Assembly: GCF_036924745.1 (NCBI RefSeq)
Contig: NZ_JAZHSD010000001.1
Coordinates: 1,550,001 to 1,614,000, forward strand
Length of the DNA stretch: 64,000 nucleotides
Direction: 5' to 3'
Source: Bradyrhizobium sp. AZCC 1693
GTDB lineage: Bacteria; Pseudomonadota; Alphaproteobacteria; Rhizobiales; Xanthobacteraceae
The translations under genes and the position numbers were made by a program. The notes beneath the pieces are model-generated. The model had not been told where the DNA came from. It did no database searches and saw nothing but the letters and a program-made list of their open reading frames with translations. The number at the start of each line of letters is the position of its first letter. Positions within the stretch are counted from its first letter, which is position 1. Below are positions 57,307-64,000 of this stretch, one piece after another.

Positions 57307-58847
57307 CTGTCAGTAGCGCGTGATCTGTCGTGTGTTTGTAGCTCGTGAAGTGTCGTGTTTTTGGTGCCCTGGAACAAAGGGGGCACGATGGGCACGGCAT
57401 CCATTCACGAGGGTGTACGACGGATGCGGTTTTCGGATTTGCTGGATCGGACGGAGGCGAAGGAACTGACGCAGGCGGCCGCGGCTGAGCTTCTCGGGAT
57501 CAACGTGCGGACGTTTCAACGTTGGGCGGAACGCTATGAGGCGGAGGGCGATGACGGGCTTGTCGACCTCCGTATGGGGCGGCGATCGCCGCGGCGCGCG
57601 CCGGAGGAAGAGCTTGAGCGGATGCTGGGGCTGTTCCGGGACAGGTACGCGGACTTCACGGTGAAGCACTTCCACGAGCAGCTGCAAAAGCGGCATGGCT
57701 ATGTGCTTGGCTACACGGTGACGAAGCTGGCCTTGCACGCGGCGGGCTTGGTGCGGAAGGCGCCGAAGCGTTCGGCGCACCGCAAGAAGCGTCCGCGCCG
57801 GCCGCTTCCGGGCATGCTGCTGCATCAGGACGGGTCGCGCCACGCCTGGATCGAAGGTCTGCCGGCGATGGACCTGATCGTCACGCTGGACGATGCGACG
57901 AGCGAGATCTACTCGATGTTTCTGGTCGAGGAAGAAGGCACGGCGTCGACGTTCCAGGCCTTGGGCGAAGTGATTGGCGGGCGCGGCCTGTTCTGCGCGC
58001 TCTACACCGATCGCGGCAGCCATTATTTCTACACCCCGAAGGCTGGCGAGAAGGTCTCGAAGACGCAACAAACCCAGGTGGGACGGGCTTTATCGCATCT
58101 TGGGATCGAGCATATCGCAGCCTATTCGCCGGAGGCGCGCGGGCGCTCCGAGCGGATGTTCGGCACGCTGCAGGGCCGGCTGCCGAAGGACCTGCGGCTC
58201 GCCGGGATCAGGACGGTCGAAGCCGCCAATGCGTGGCTGAGGGCGCATTACATGGCCGAGCATAACGCGGCGTTTGCGATCAAGGCCGAACAGCCGGGCA
58301 CGGCGTTCGTCGCCGATCGCCACGAGGCTTGGCGCGAAGCGCTGTGCGTGATCGAAGACCGAACCGTCGCCAACGACAATACGATCGCATGGAACGGTCG
58401 GCGGCTGCAGCTGCCGGAGAGCCGGCTCAGGCCCCACTTCGTCAAAGCCCTGGTGCGGGTCCATGAGTATCCCGATGGCACCGCGAGCGTGTTCCTTGGC
58501 CCGCACCGATTGGCGACGTTTGCCGCCGACGGACACCAGATCAGCCCCGACGCGCCTCAGCCTGGCAGCGTGCTCGGAGCCGTCAAGGACAAGCCCTTGC
58601 GGGCGCGCAAGCGCGCGTCCTTGACCGCCCCTGCGCGCGCCGCCGTCGAGATAGCGCGGGTCGGGGCGGAGAAACGGGCTTCAAGTCGAACAAAGAAACC
58701 GACCAGGAGGGCTAACCCGGCAGCAATATCCGTGGCATGACCAACCCGGAGGAAACCGTCCACGCCTTCCGGCTCCTCCGAAACTCAACAACGAAGGCGA
58801 CAGATCACGAGCTACAAAAATACGACAACTTCACCCGCTACGGACAG
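57307..58847 (+). mobile_element. ISNCY/IS1202-type insertion sequence
   Basis: About 1541 bases between two identical 15-bp direct repeats. Both ends begin with CTGTC and have long imperfect inverted repeats that share GTAGCG, GTGA, TGTCGT and TTTGTAGCTCGTGA (left end 57307-57350, right end 58804-58847 inverted). A 15-base target duplication fits the ISTde1-like subgroup of IS1202. The transposase gene is intact, so the element could be active. It was inserted just upstream of the chromate promoter. Confidence 0.9.
57388..58740 (+). CDS. ISNCY/IS1202-type transposase
   Basis: A 450-residue DDE enzyme. The N-terminal helix-turn-helix is LTQAAAAELLGINVRTFQRWAERYEAEGDDGLVD. The catalytic triad is in LLHQDGSRHAWI (Asp), ALYTDRGSHYF (Asp) and GRSERMFGTLQGRLPKDL (Glu). 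The C-terminal tail is basic. Start at 57388 after AAAGGGGG; a GTG upstream at 57355 is in frame but less likely. Confidence 0.92.
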   Translation: MGTASIHEGVRRMRFSDLLDRTEAKELTQAAAAELLGINVRTFQRWAERYEAEGDDGLVDLRMGRRSPRRAPEEELERMLGLFRDRYADFTVKHFHEQLQKRHGYVLGYTVTKLALHAAGLVRKAPKRSAHRKKRPRRPLPGMLLHQDGSRHAWIEGLPAMDLIVTLDDATSEIYSMFLVEEEGTASTFQALGEVIGGRGLFCALYTDRGSHYFYTPKAGEKVSKTQQTQVGRALSHLGIEHIAAYSPEARGRSERMFGTLQGRLPKDLRLAGIRTVEAANAWLRAHYMAEHNAAFAIKAEQPGTAFVADRHEAWREALCVIEDRTVANDNTIAWNGRRLQLPESRLRPHFVKALVRVHEYPDGTASVFLGPHRLATFAADGHQISPDAPQPGSVLGAVKDKPLRARKRASLTAPARAAVEIARVGAEKRASSRTKKPTRRANPAAISVA

Positions 58848-58862
58848 CACAAGGCGCGAGAC
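58848..58862. repeat. Target-site duplication, right copy
   Basis: CACAAGGCGCGAGAC, identical to 57292-57306. It ends four bases before the TTGACA of the chromate leader promoter, so the insertion left that promoter intact. Confidence 0.9.
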
Positions 58863-58866
58863 CCCG

Positions 58867-58957
58867 TTGACAGTGAAAGCGGCAAGCAGTTAATTCGGCC
58901 CATGGGGATGTTGCGATCTCCCCACGAGGCGACATGCCCAAGTATCGCGTCCCGTTT
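58867..58957 (+). promoter_or_regulatory. Leader copy B: promoter, hairpin and MPKYRVP upstream ORF, before the chromate operon
   Basis: TTGACA (58867-58872), a spacer of 17 and TTAATT form the promoter. Then come a GGGG/CCCC hairpin (58904-58923) with the same TTGCGAT loop as copy A, GAGG and the ATG at 58934 of the upstream ORF. The two leaders are nearly identical over 58911-58954. It resembles the chrB RNA leaders described computationally upstream of chromate genes in alphaproteobacteria; that comparison is from memory. Confidence 0.75.
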
Positions 58958-59023
58958 CTTTTGACGAGGGCGCAGCCATGTCATCCTACACCACGATATC
59001 TCCCGACAAGCTTATCCGATTGA
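58934..59023 (+). CDS. Upstream ORF of the chromate operon (29 aa, MPKYRVP leader)
   Basis: The frame MPKYRVPFLLTRAQPCHPTPR ends in TGA at 59021-59023 and overlaps the first 46 bases of the rhodanese-ChrB gene (start 58978). GAGG lies five bases upstream of its ATG. Its first seven codons are the same as those of leader copy A at 53514, and synonymous changes are absent, so RNA-level constraint is also possible. Translation of it would interfere with or couple to chrB start. Confidence 0.5.
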   Translation: MPKYRVPFLLTRAQPCHPTPRYLPTSLSD

Positions 59024-59796
59024 TCGGCACGGCGAACACGCCTGCGCTGATCGACGTTCGGACCGACGAGGATTTCGCTGCCGACCAGCGGCTGATCCCC
59101 GGCGCGGTCAGGCGCAACCATGAGCAAGCCGCCGAATGGGGCGAGGAGTTTTCAGGCCGCTCGGCCATCGTCGTCTGCCTGCGCGGCCAGAAACTCGCGC
59201 AAGGCACCGCGGCCTGGCTGCGGCATCTGCACGTTTCGGCCGAAGCACTCGAAGGCGGCTTCGAAGGCTGGAAGGCGGCCAAACTGCCGCTGGTGCCGGC
59301 CGCAAAACTCCCGGCGCGCGACGCGCAGGGCCGCACCGTCTGGGTGACCCGCGCGCGGCCGAAGATCGATCGCATTGCCTGCCCGTGGCTGATCCGCAGG
59401 TTCGTCGACCCGAACGCGGTGTTCCTGTTCGTCACGCCGCCGGAAGTGCTAGGGGTCAGCGAGCGATTCAACGCCGCGCCCTTCGATGTCGAGAACGTAT
59501 TCTGGAGCCACCGCGGCGAACTCTGCACCTTCGACGTGATGATCGAGGAATTCGGCCTGGCCACGCCGCCTTTGCTGCGGCTGGCGACGATGGTCCGGGG
59601 CGCCGACACCGCGCGGCTCGATCTGTCGCCGGAAGCGCCCGGCCTGCTCGCCGCTTCGCTCGGCCTGTCGCGCATGTTCGACGACGATCTCGAGCAGCTC
59701 GAGGCCGGCATGACGCTGTACGACGCGTTCTATCGCTGGTGCCGCGACGCGACTGGCGAGACGCACAATTGGCCGACCAACAAGGCGAAATCGTAA
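58978..59796 (+). CDS. chrB: Chromate resistance protein with rhodanese and ChrB domains
   Basis: A 272-residue protein. Residues about 5-115 are a rhodanese domain (ALIDVRTDEDFAADQRLIPGAVRRNH; active-site loop VVCLRGQKLAQG with the Cys). Residues about 120-260 are the ChrB C-terminal domain (VWVTRARPKIDRIACPWLIRRFVDPNAVFLFV; EFGLATPPLLRLATMVRGADT). In chromate loci such fusions act upstream of the ChrA pump. The stop TAA shares a base with the ATG of chrA (TAATG). Confidence 0.9.
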   Translation: MSSYTTISPDKLIRLIGTANTPALIDVRTDEDFAADQRLIPGAVRRNHEQAAEWGEEFSGRSAIVVCLRGQKLAQGTAAWLRHLHVSAEALEGGFEGWKAAKLPLVPAAKLPARDAQGRTVWVTRARPKIDRIACPWLIRRFVDPNAVFLFVTPPEVLGVSERFNAAPFDVENVFWSHRGELCTFDVMIEEFGLATPPLLRLATMVRGADTARLDLSPEAPGLLAASLGLSRMFDDDLEQLEAGMTLYDAFYRWCRDATGETHNWPTNKAKS

Positions 59797-61199
59797 TGGA
59801 TGCGACGATCGACAAGGCGGCCGGGGCCGGCGCCGCCCGCGACCTCGGTCACGGCATCAGCTTCGGTGAAGCGTTCCGGGTCTGGCTGCGGGTCGCCGTA
59901 TTGAGTTTCGGCGGCCCGGCCGGGCAGATCGCGGTGATGCACCGCATCCTGGTCGAGGAGAAGAACTGGATCTCCGAGAGCCGGTTTTTGCATGCGCTGA
60001 ACTATTGCATGCTGCTGCCGGGGCCGGAGGCGCAGCAGCTTGCGACCTATATCGGCTGGCTGCTGCACCGGACCGCCGGTGGCATCATGGCCGGCGGCCT
60101 GTTCATCCTGCCCGGCATCATCGCCATCATGGGACTGAGCTACATCTACGCGGCCTACGGCAACGTCGGCTTTGTCGAAGCGGTGTTCTTCGGGCTGAAG
60201 GCCGCGGTGCTCGCCATCGTGGTCCATGCGGTCGTTCGCGTCGGCAAGCGCGCGCTGCGCAATCGCGTCATGATTGCGCTCGCGGCAATTGCCTTTGTCG
60301 CGATCTTCTTTTTCGACGTCCCGTTCCCGATCATCATCATCGCGGCTGGCGTGATCGGCTATCTCGGTGCGCGCAGCGGACGGCCGGAATTTGCGGCGAT
60401 CGAACACGGTGGCGGCGGCGAGAAGTCGGCCGCGGCCGACAGCCTGCTCGGCGAGGAATTGCCCGACCACGTCCGCCCGAGCGTCGGCCGCGCGCTGCGC
60501 GTAAGCTCGGTGTGGCTGTTGCTGTGGGTGGTCCCGGTGGCGGCGCTGCTGATCGGGCTCGGCCAGGCCAATGTGTTCAGCCAGATCGCGCTGTTCTTTT
60601 CAAAGATGGCGATGGTGACGTTCGGCGGCGCCTATGCGGTGCTGGCCTATGTCGCGCAGCAGGCGGTGGAACATTATCACTGGCTGCAGCCGCGCGAGAT
60701 GCTCGACGGCCTCGGCATGGCCGAGACCACGCCGGGTCCGCTGATCATGGTGCTGCAGTTCGTGGGCTTCATGGCCGCCTACCGCGATCCCGGCACGCTG
60801 TCGCCGATGCTGGCTGCCACGCTTGGCGGCTTGCTCGCGACCTGGGTCACCTTCATCCCCTGCTTCCTCTGGATCTTCTTAGGCGCGCCCTATATCGAGA
60901 CGCTGCGCGGCAACAAGGGGCTCGCCGGCGCGCTCTCGGCGATCACCGCCGCCGTGGTCGGCGTGATCCTGAACCTTTCGATCTGGTTCGGATTGCACAC
61001 GCTGTTCCGGCAGACCACGCCGGTTCGCTCGTTCGGGCTATCGTTCGACATGCCGGTGTGGGGAAGCCTCGATATTGCAGCCTTCGCGCTGGCGGCGGCC
61101 GCGGCGACGGCGATCTTCCGCTTCAATATCGGGATGTTGTGGGTGCTGGCGGGGTCGTGCGCGGCGGGGGTGATGATGCGGTTTGCGGGGTGGGCTTGA
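59796..61199 (+). CDS. chrA: Chromate transporter ChrA (two-domain)
   Basis: A 467-residue inner-membrane pump with two homologous CHR domains. The N-terminal domain carries VLSFGGPAGQIAVMHRILVEEKNWISESRFLHALNYCMLLPGPEAQQLATYIGW; the C-terminal one carries MVTFGGAYAVLAYVAQQAVEHYHWLQPREMLDGLGMAETTPGPLIMVLQFVGFMAAYR. ChrA extrudes chromate using the proton-motive force. The start at 59796 is translationally coupled to chrB. A long perfect inverted repeat (61221-61291) follows. Confidence 0.95.
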   Translation: MDATIDKAAGAGAARDLGHGISFGEAFRVWLRVAVLSFGGPAGQIAVMHRILVEEKNWISESRFLHALNYCMLLPGPEAQQLATYIGWLLHRTAGGIMAGGLFILPGIIAIMGLSYIYAAYGNVGFVEAVFFGLKAAVLAIVVHAVVRVGKRALRNRVMIALAAIAFVAIFFFDVPFPIIIIAAGVIGYLGARSGRPEFAAIEHGGGGEKSAAADSLLGEELPDHVRPSVGRALRVSSVWLLLWVVPVAALLIGLGQANVFSQIALFFSKMAMVTFGGAYAVLAYVAQQAVEHYHWLQPREMLDGLGMAETTPGPLIMVLQFVGFMAAYRDPGTLSPMLAATLGGLLATWVTFIPCFLWIFLGAPYIETLRGNKGLAGALSAITAAVVGVILNLSIWFGLHTLFRQTTPVRSFGLSFDMPVWGSLDIAAFALAAAAATAIFRFNIGMLWVLAGSCAAGVMMRFAGWA

Positions 61200-61220
61200 G
61201 CGTAGCCGCGATCTCGTAGA

Positions 61221-61291
61221 ATGGGTGGAGCGCAGCGATACCCATCAATACCGGTTTGTGACGGTGATGGGTATCGCTTCGCTCCACCCAT
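61221..61291. repeat. Long inverted repeat after chrA
   Basis: The 27-base arms (61221-61247 and 61265-61291) pair with few mismatches, the right beginning TGATGGGTATCGCTTCGCTC. The 17-base loop gives a strong hairpin. It lies between convergent genes and may act as a bidirectional terminator; a Bradyrhizobium-type repeat. Confidence 0.8.
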
Positions 61292-61301
61292 CCTACATTC
61301 C

Positions 61302-62249
61302 CTACACCCGTTCCGCCGGCGCCAGCTTGCACACCTCCGCGGCGGCTTCGATCTGCAGCGTGGAATGGTGGATGTTGAAGCGGTGCGAGAGCTCCTCGCA
61401 GACGCCGTGCAGAAAGGCGTCGTCGGTGCCGCCGGGCCGCACCAGATGCGCGGTCAGCGCGGTCTCGTTGGTGCTCATCGCCCAGATGTGGAGGTCATGC
61501 ACTTCCGTGATACCCTCCAGCCCGGCGAGATAATCCCTCACCTTCGCAAGCTCGATGCCGCGCGGCACGCCGTCGAGCGCGAGGCTGACGCTGTCGCGCG
61601 CCAGCTCCCATCCGCTCCAGATCACCACGGCGGCGATCACGAGGCTGATCGCGGGATCGAGCCACAGCCATCCCGTCATCATGATGATGAGAGCCGCAAC
61701 CACCACGCCGAGCGAGACGCCCGCATCCGCCGCCATGTGCAGATAGGCACCGCGAATATTGAGGTCGCCGTGGCGGCCGCGCATGAACAATAGCGCGGTG
61801 AAGCCGTTGATCGCGACGCCGAGCGCCGCAACCACCACGACCGTCCAGCCCGCGACCGGCGCAGGGCTGTAGAGCCGGTTGACCGCCTCGACGACGATGC
61901 CGCCGACCGCGACCAACAGCAGACCGGCGTTGAACAGGGCCGCCAGGATCGAAGCGCGACGATAGCCGTAGGTGTGCCGCTGCGTCGGTTGCTTCTGCGC
62001 CAGCCATGCCGCGCCCCATGCCAGCAGCAGCGCGATCACGTCGGAGAGATTGTGAACGGCGTCCGAAATCAGCGCCAATGAATTGGCGGCGTAGCCGAAG
62101 ATCAGTTCCGCAATAACGAAGGCGGTATTGAGGGCGGCGCCGATGGCAAAGGCCCAGCCGAAGCTATCGGGCGCATGGCTGTGGCCGACGTGACCATGGG
62201 AATGATCATGCGCGTGGGAATGGGAGTGATGAGAGTGATCGTGCGCCAT
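61302..62249 (-). CDS. Cation diffusion facilitator family zinc/cobalt exporter
   Basis: A 315-residue CDF with six helices. The His-rich N-terminus (HDHSHHSHSHAHDHSHGHVGHSHAPD) is typical of ZitB/CzcD types. Metal-site motifs are ISDAVHNLSDV (HxxxD of helix 2) and MAADAGVSLGVV (HxxxD equivalent of helix 5, LHMAADAG). The cytoplasmic domain has EVHDLHIWAMS. Start at 62249 with GAGGCGG. It probably exports Zn2+ or related divalent metal. Confidence 0.93.
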   Translation of the reverse strand: MAHDHSHHSHSHAHDHSHGHVGHSHAPDSFGWAFAIGAALNTAFVIAELIFGYAANSLALISDAVHNLSDVIALLLAWGAAWLAQKQPTQRHTYGYRRASILAALFNAGLLLVAVGGIVVEAVNRLYSPAPVAGWTVVVVAALGVAINGFTALLFMRGRHGDLNIRGAYLHMAADAGVSLGVVVAALIIMMTGWLWLDPAISLVIAAVVIWSGWELARDSVSLALDGVPRGIELAKVRDYLAGLEGITEVHDLHIWAMSTNETALTAHLVRPGGTDDAFLHGVCEELSHRFNIHHSTLQIEAAAEVCKLAPAERV

Positions 62250-62319
62250 TCCGCCTCGATACTTTCGATGGCGACTTATATAGCGCGTGGAATTTCGAAT
62301 ACTATTACAGGCGGGAATC

Positions 62320-62411
62320 GTAGGCTGGGCAAAGCGAAGCGTGCCCACCATTCTCGATGAACATGCCGATAGATGGTGGGCACGGCGTTAGCGCGCCTTT
62401 GCCCACCCTAC
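62320..62411. repeat. Inverted repeat between the CDF gene and parC
   Basis: Arms begin GTAGGCTGGGCAAAGCGAAG and end CGCCTTTGCCCACCCTAC, both with GTGCCCACCAT/ATGGTGGGCAC inside, forming a long imperfect hairpin. It lies upstream of the CDF start and downstream of the parC stop (both minus-strand genes). Confidence 0.75.
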
Positions 62412-62420
62412 CATCTGTCC

Positions 62421-64000
62421 CTACTCCACCCCGCGCAAAAACTTGTTCGACTTCGGCAGGCCGTGCGCGAGGCGGCCGGCGTCGGCGCGGTTGCCGCGCC
62501 AGTCGGACAATTCCTTGGCGCTCATGCTCTGCTCGCGGCCGGCGGAATCCTTCCAGGTCAACCCCGCCTTGAGCTCGAAAACGGCGACATCAGACAGCTT
62601 GGCGCTGGAATACTTTTGCAGCCGAACGCCGCGGCCGCGGGCCATCTCGGGCACCTGGTCGAGCGGGAACAGCACCATCTTGTGGTTGGTGCCGATCGCA
62701 GCAACGGTGTCACCGTGCACGGTCGCGATCGCGCAGGCCTCGTTCGGCATGGTGACATTGAGCACCTGCTTGCCCTTGCGGGTGTTGCCGACGCAATCTT
62801 CTTCCTTGACGACAAAGCCCTGCCCTTCGCTGCTCGCGATCAGGAACTTGCGTTCGCCCTTGTTGACGAACAGCGAGACGATCGCGGCGTCCTGCTCCAT
62901 GTCGATGAACATGCGGATCGGTTCGCCATGACCGCGGCCGCCCGGCAGTTTTGCGACATCGAGCGAATAGAATTTGCCGTTGGTGGCAAACAGCAGCAGC
63001 TTTGAGGTGGTCTCGGCGAAAAACGCATGGTCGAGCTTGTCGTCGGTTTTGAAGGCAAGCCCCGAGATATCCTCGACGTGGCCCTTGAGCGTACGCACCC
63101 AGCCCTTTTCGGAGATCACGACCGTGCACGGCTCGCGCTCGACGAAAGCTTCCTCGATCGCGGCGAGATCGTGCTCGGGGGCGTCGGCGAATTGCGTGCG
63201 GCGCTTGCCGAGCGGCGTCTTCGGTCCAAAAAGGTCGCGGACTTTTCGGACCTGCTCGCCGACCTTGGACCATTGTTCGGTCTCGGAACCGAGCAGCGAC
63301 TTGATGCCCTTCAATTCGTTGCGGAGGTTCTTGTCCTCGGTGCGGATTTCGAATTCCTCGAGCTTGCGCAAGGAGCGCAGGCGCATGTTGAGGATGGCAT
63401 CGGCCTGGATTTCCGTGAGCTTGAACGCCTTGATCAGCGCCGGCTTCGGCTCGTCCTCGGTGCGGATGATCTTGATCACCTTGTCGATGTTCAGATAGGC
63501 GATCAGGTAACCGCCGAGCACTTCGAGTCGGTTCTCGATCTGCGTCTTGCGGTAGTTCGAGCGACGCACCAGCACGTCGCGCAGATGGTCGAGCCATTCG
63601 CGCAAACATTCCGCAAGCCCCACCACTTTGGGGATCTTGCCCTTGATCAGCACGTTGAGGTTCAGCGAAATCTTGCTCTCGAGCTCAGTGAGCCGGAACA
63701 GCGATTCCATCATCAGCGCGGGATCGACCGCGCGGGATTTCGGTTCGATCACGAGGCGAACGTCTTCGGCCGATTCGTCCCTGACGTCGCCGACCAGCGG
63801 CAGCTTCTTCTCGTTCAGGAGCTCGGCGATCTTCTCGACCAGCCGCGACTTCTGCACCAGCCACGGAATCTCGGTGATCACGACGATCCAGGTGCCGCGC
63901 GCGCCCTCTTCCTGGGTCCACTTGGCGCGGGTGCGGAACGAGCCGCGTCCGGTCATGTAGGCTTCGGCGATGCTTTCCTTGGAGTCGACGATGATGCCGC
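62421..64000 (-). CDS. parC: DNA topoisomerase IV subunit A, C-terminal part (5' end outside window)
   Basis: About 527 codons of the ParC C-terminal half. The frame is open to the window edge. Seen are part of the breakage-reunion domain (GIIVDSKESIAEAYMTGRGSFRTRAKW and VVITEIPWLVQKSRLVEKIAELL) and the C-terminal beta-pinwheel repeats with FKTDDKLDHAFFAETTSKLLLFATNGKFYSLDVAKLPGGRGHGEP and GKQVLNVTMPNEACAIATVHGD. The GyrA-box form typical of gyrase is absent, so it is ParC rather than GyrA. The active-site Tyr lies outside the window. Confidence 0.95.
   Translation of the reverse strand, partial: GIIVDSKESIAEAYMTGRGSFRTRAKWTQEEGARGTWIVVITEIPWLVQKSRLVEKIAELLNEKKLPLVGDVRDESAEDVRLVIEPKSRAVDPALMMESLFRLTELESKISLNLNVLIKGKIPKVVGLAECLREWLDHLRDVLVRRSNYRKTQIENRLEVLGGYLIAYLNIDKVIKIIRTEDEPKPALIKAFKLTEIQADAILNMRLRSLRKLEEFEIRTEDKNLRNELKGIKSLLGSETEQWSKVGEQVRKVRDLFGPKTPLGKRRTQFADAPEHDLAAIEEAFVEREPCTVVISEKGWVRTLKGHVEDISGLAFKTDDKLDHAFFAETTSKLLLFATNGKFYSLDVAKLPGGRGHGEPIRMFIDMEQDAAIVSLFVNKGERKFLIASSEGQGFVVKEEDCVGNTRKGKQVLNVTMPNEACAIATVHGDTVAAIGTNHKMVLFPLDQVPEMARGRGVRLQKYSSAKLSDVAVFELKAGLTWKDSAGREQSMSAKELSDWRGNRADAGRLAHGLPKSNKFLRGVE

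Noticed and set aside
58904..58960. ROSE-type heat-shock RNA thermometer
   Set aside because: Considered because of the hairpin before a ribosome site in Bradyrhizobium, but the GAGG is outside the hairpin and the ROSE anti-Shine-Dalgarno motif is absent.

Overview
The window is chromosomal DNA of a Bradyrhizobium-like alphaproteobacterium (order Hyphomicrobiales). This rests on high G+C, strong G/C preference at third codon positions, the blocks glyA-nrdR-ribD-ribE-ribH-nusB-thiL and plsX-fabH-ihfA-merR, a magnesium-type HemB, a K+-independent H+-pyrophosphatase, a LdtR-like MarR regulator beside a DUF6163-like gene and hemB, and several families of intergenic hairpin repeats typical of Bradyrhizobium. 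Species cannot be fixed from the sequence alone.

Layout. 1-3850: SDR dehydrogenase (cut by the window edge), dihydrodipicolinate-synthase-like lyase, acyltransferase 3 protein and tRNA-Pro(GGG). 3943-9118: merR, ihfA, fabH, plsX, DUF177/YceD gene and cytochrome bc1 chaperone on the minus strand, with a BamE-like lipoprotein divergent. 9224-20228: TctC-type binding protein, a 51-aa ORF, hppA, a cold-shock gene, then thiL/nusB/ribH/ribE/ribD/nrdR/glyA and a glutathione transferase. 20500-24106: small membrane and secreted proteins, a GAF adenylate cyclase and two short hypothetical genes. 24216-28478: a carbohydrate ABC transporter operon whose second permease gene carries a one-base insertion. 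28849-36000: ldtR-like regulator, DUF6163-like gene, hemB, RDD protein, Bpt transferase and an Nramp Mn transporter. 35006-38564: a three-gene membrane-stress operon (PspA-like protein, YqiJ-like OB-fold protein, flotillin) whose first protein has an N-terminal extension resembling the front of an IS605-type TnpB without its nuclease domain.

38744-64000 is more accessory: two MFS genes, one broken by a frameshift and by an IS110-family element; a second adenylate cyclase; an arsenic locus (arsC, aqpS-type aquaporin, arsH, two ArsR regulators, an ArsO-like flavoprotein with a Cys-rich tail, two MFS exporters, a RidA remnant); EamA and TauE transporters; a DUF1259 gene; a CDF exporter gene ruined by an internal deletion; an IS1202/ISNCY-type element with a 15-bp target duplication; a chromate locus (rhodanese-ChrB, ChrA); an intact CDF exporter; and the 3' part of parC.

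The two most notable observations are the TnpB-like/PspA fusion and a nearly identical promoter-hairpin-upstream-ORF leader placed before both the chromate operon and the DUF1259 gene 5.4 kb away. All identifications are from reading the sequence; no database search was run.
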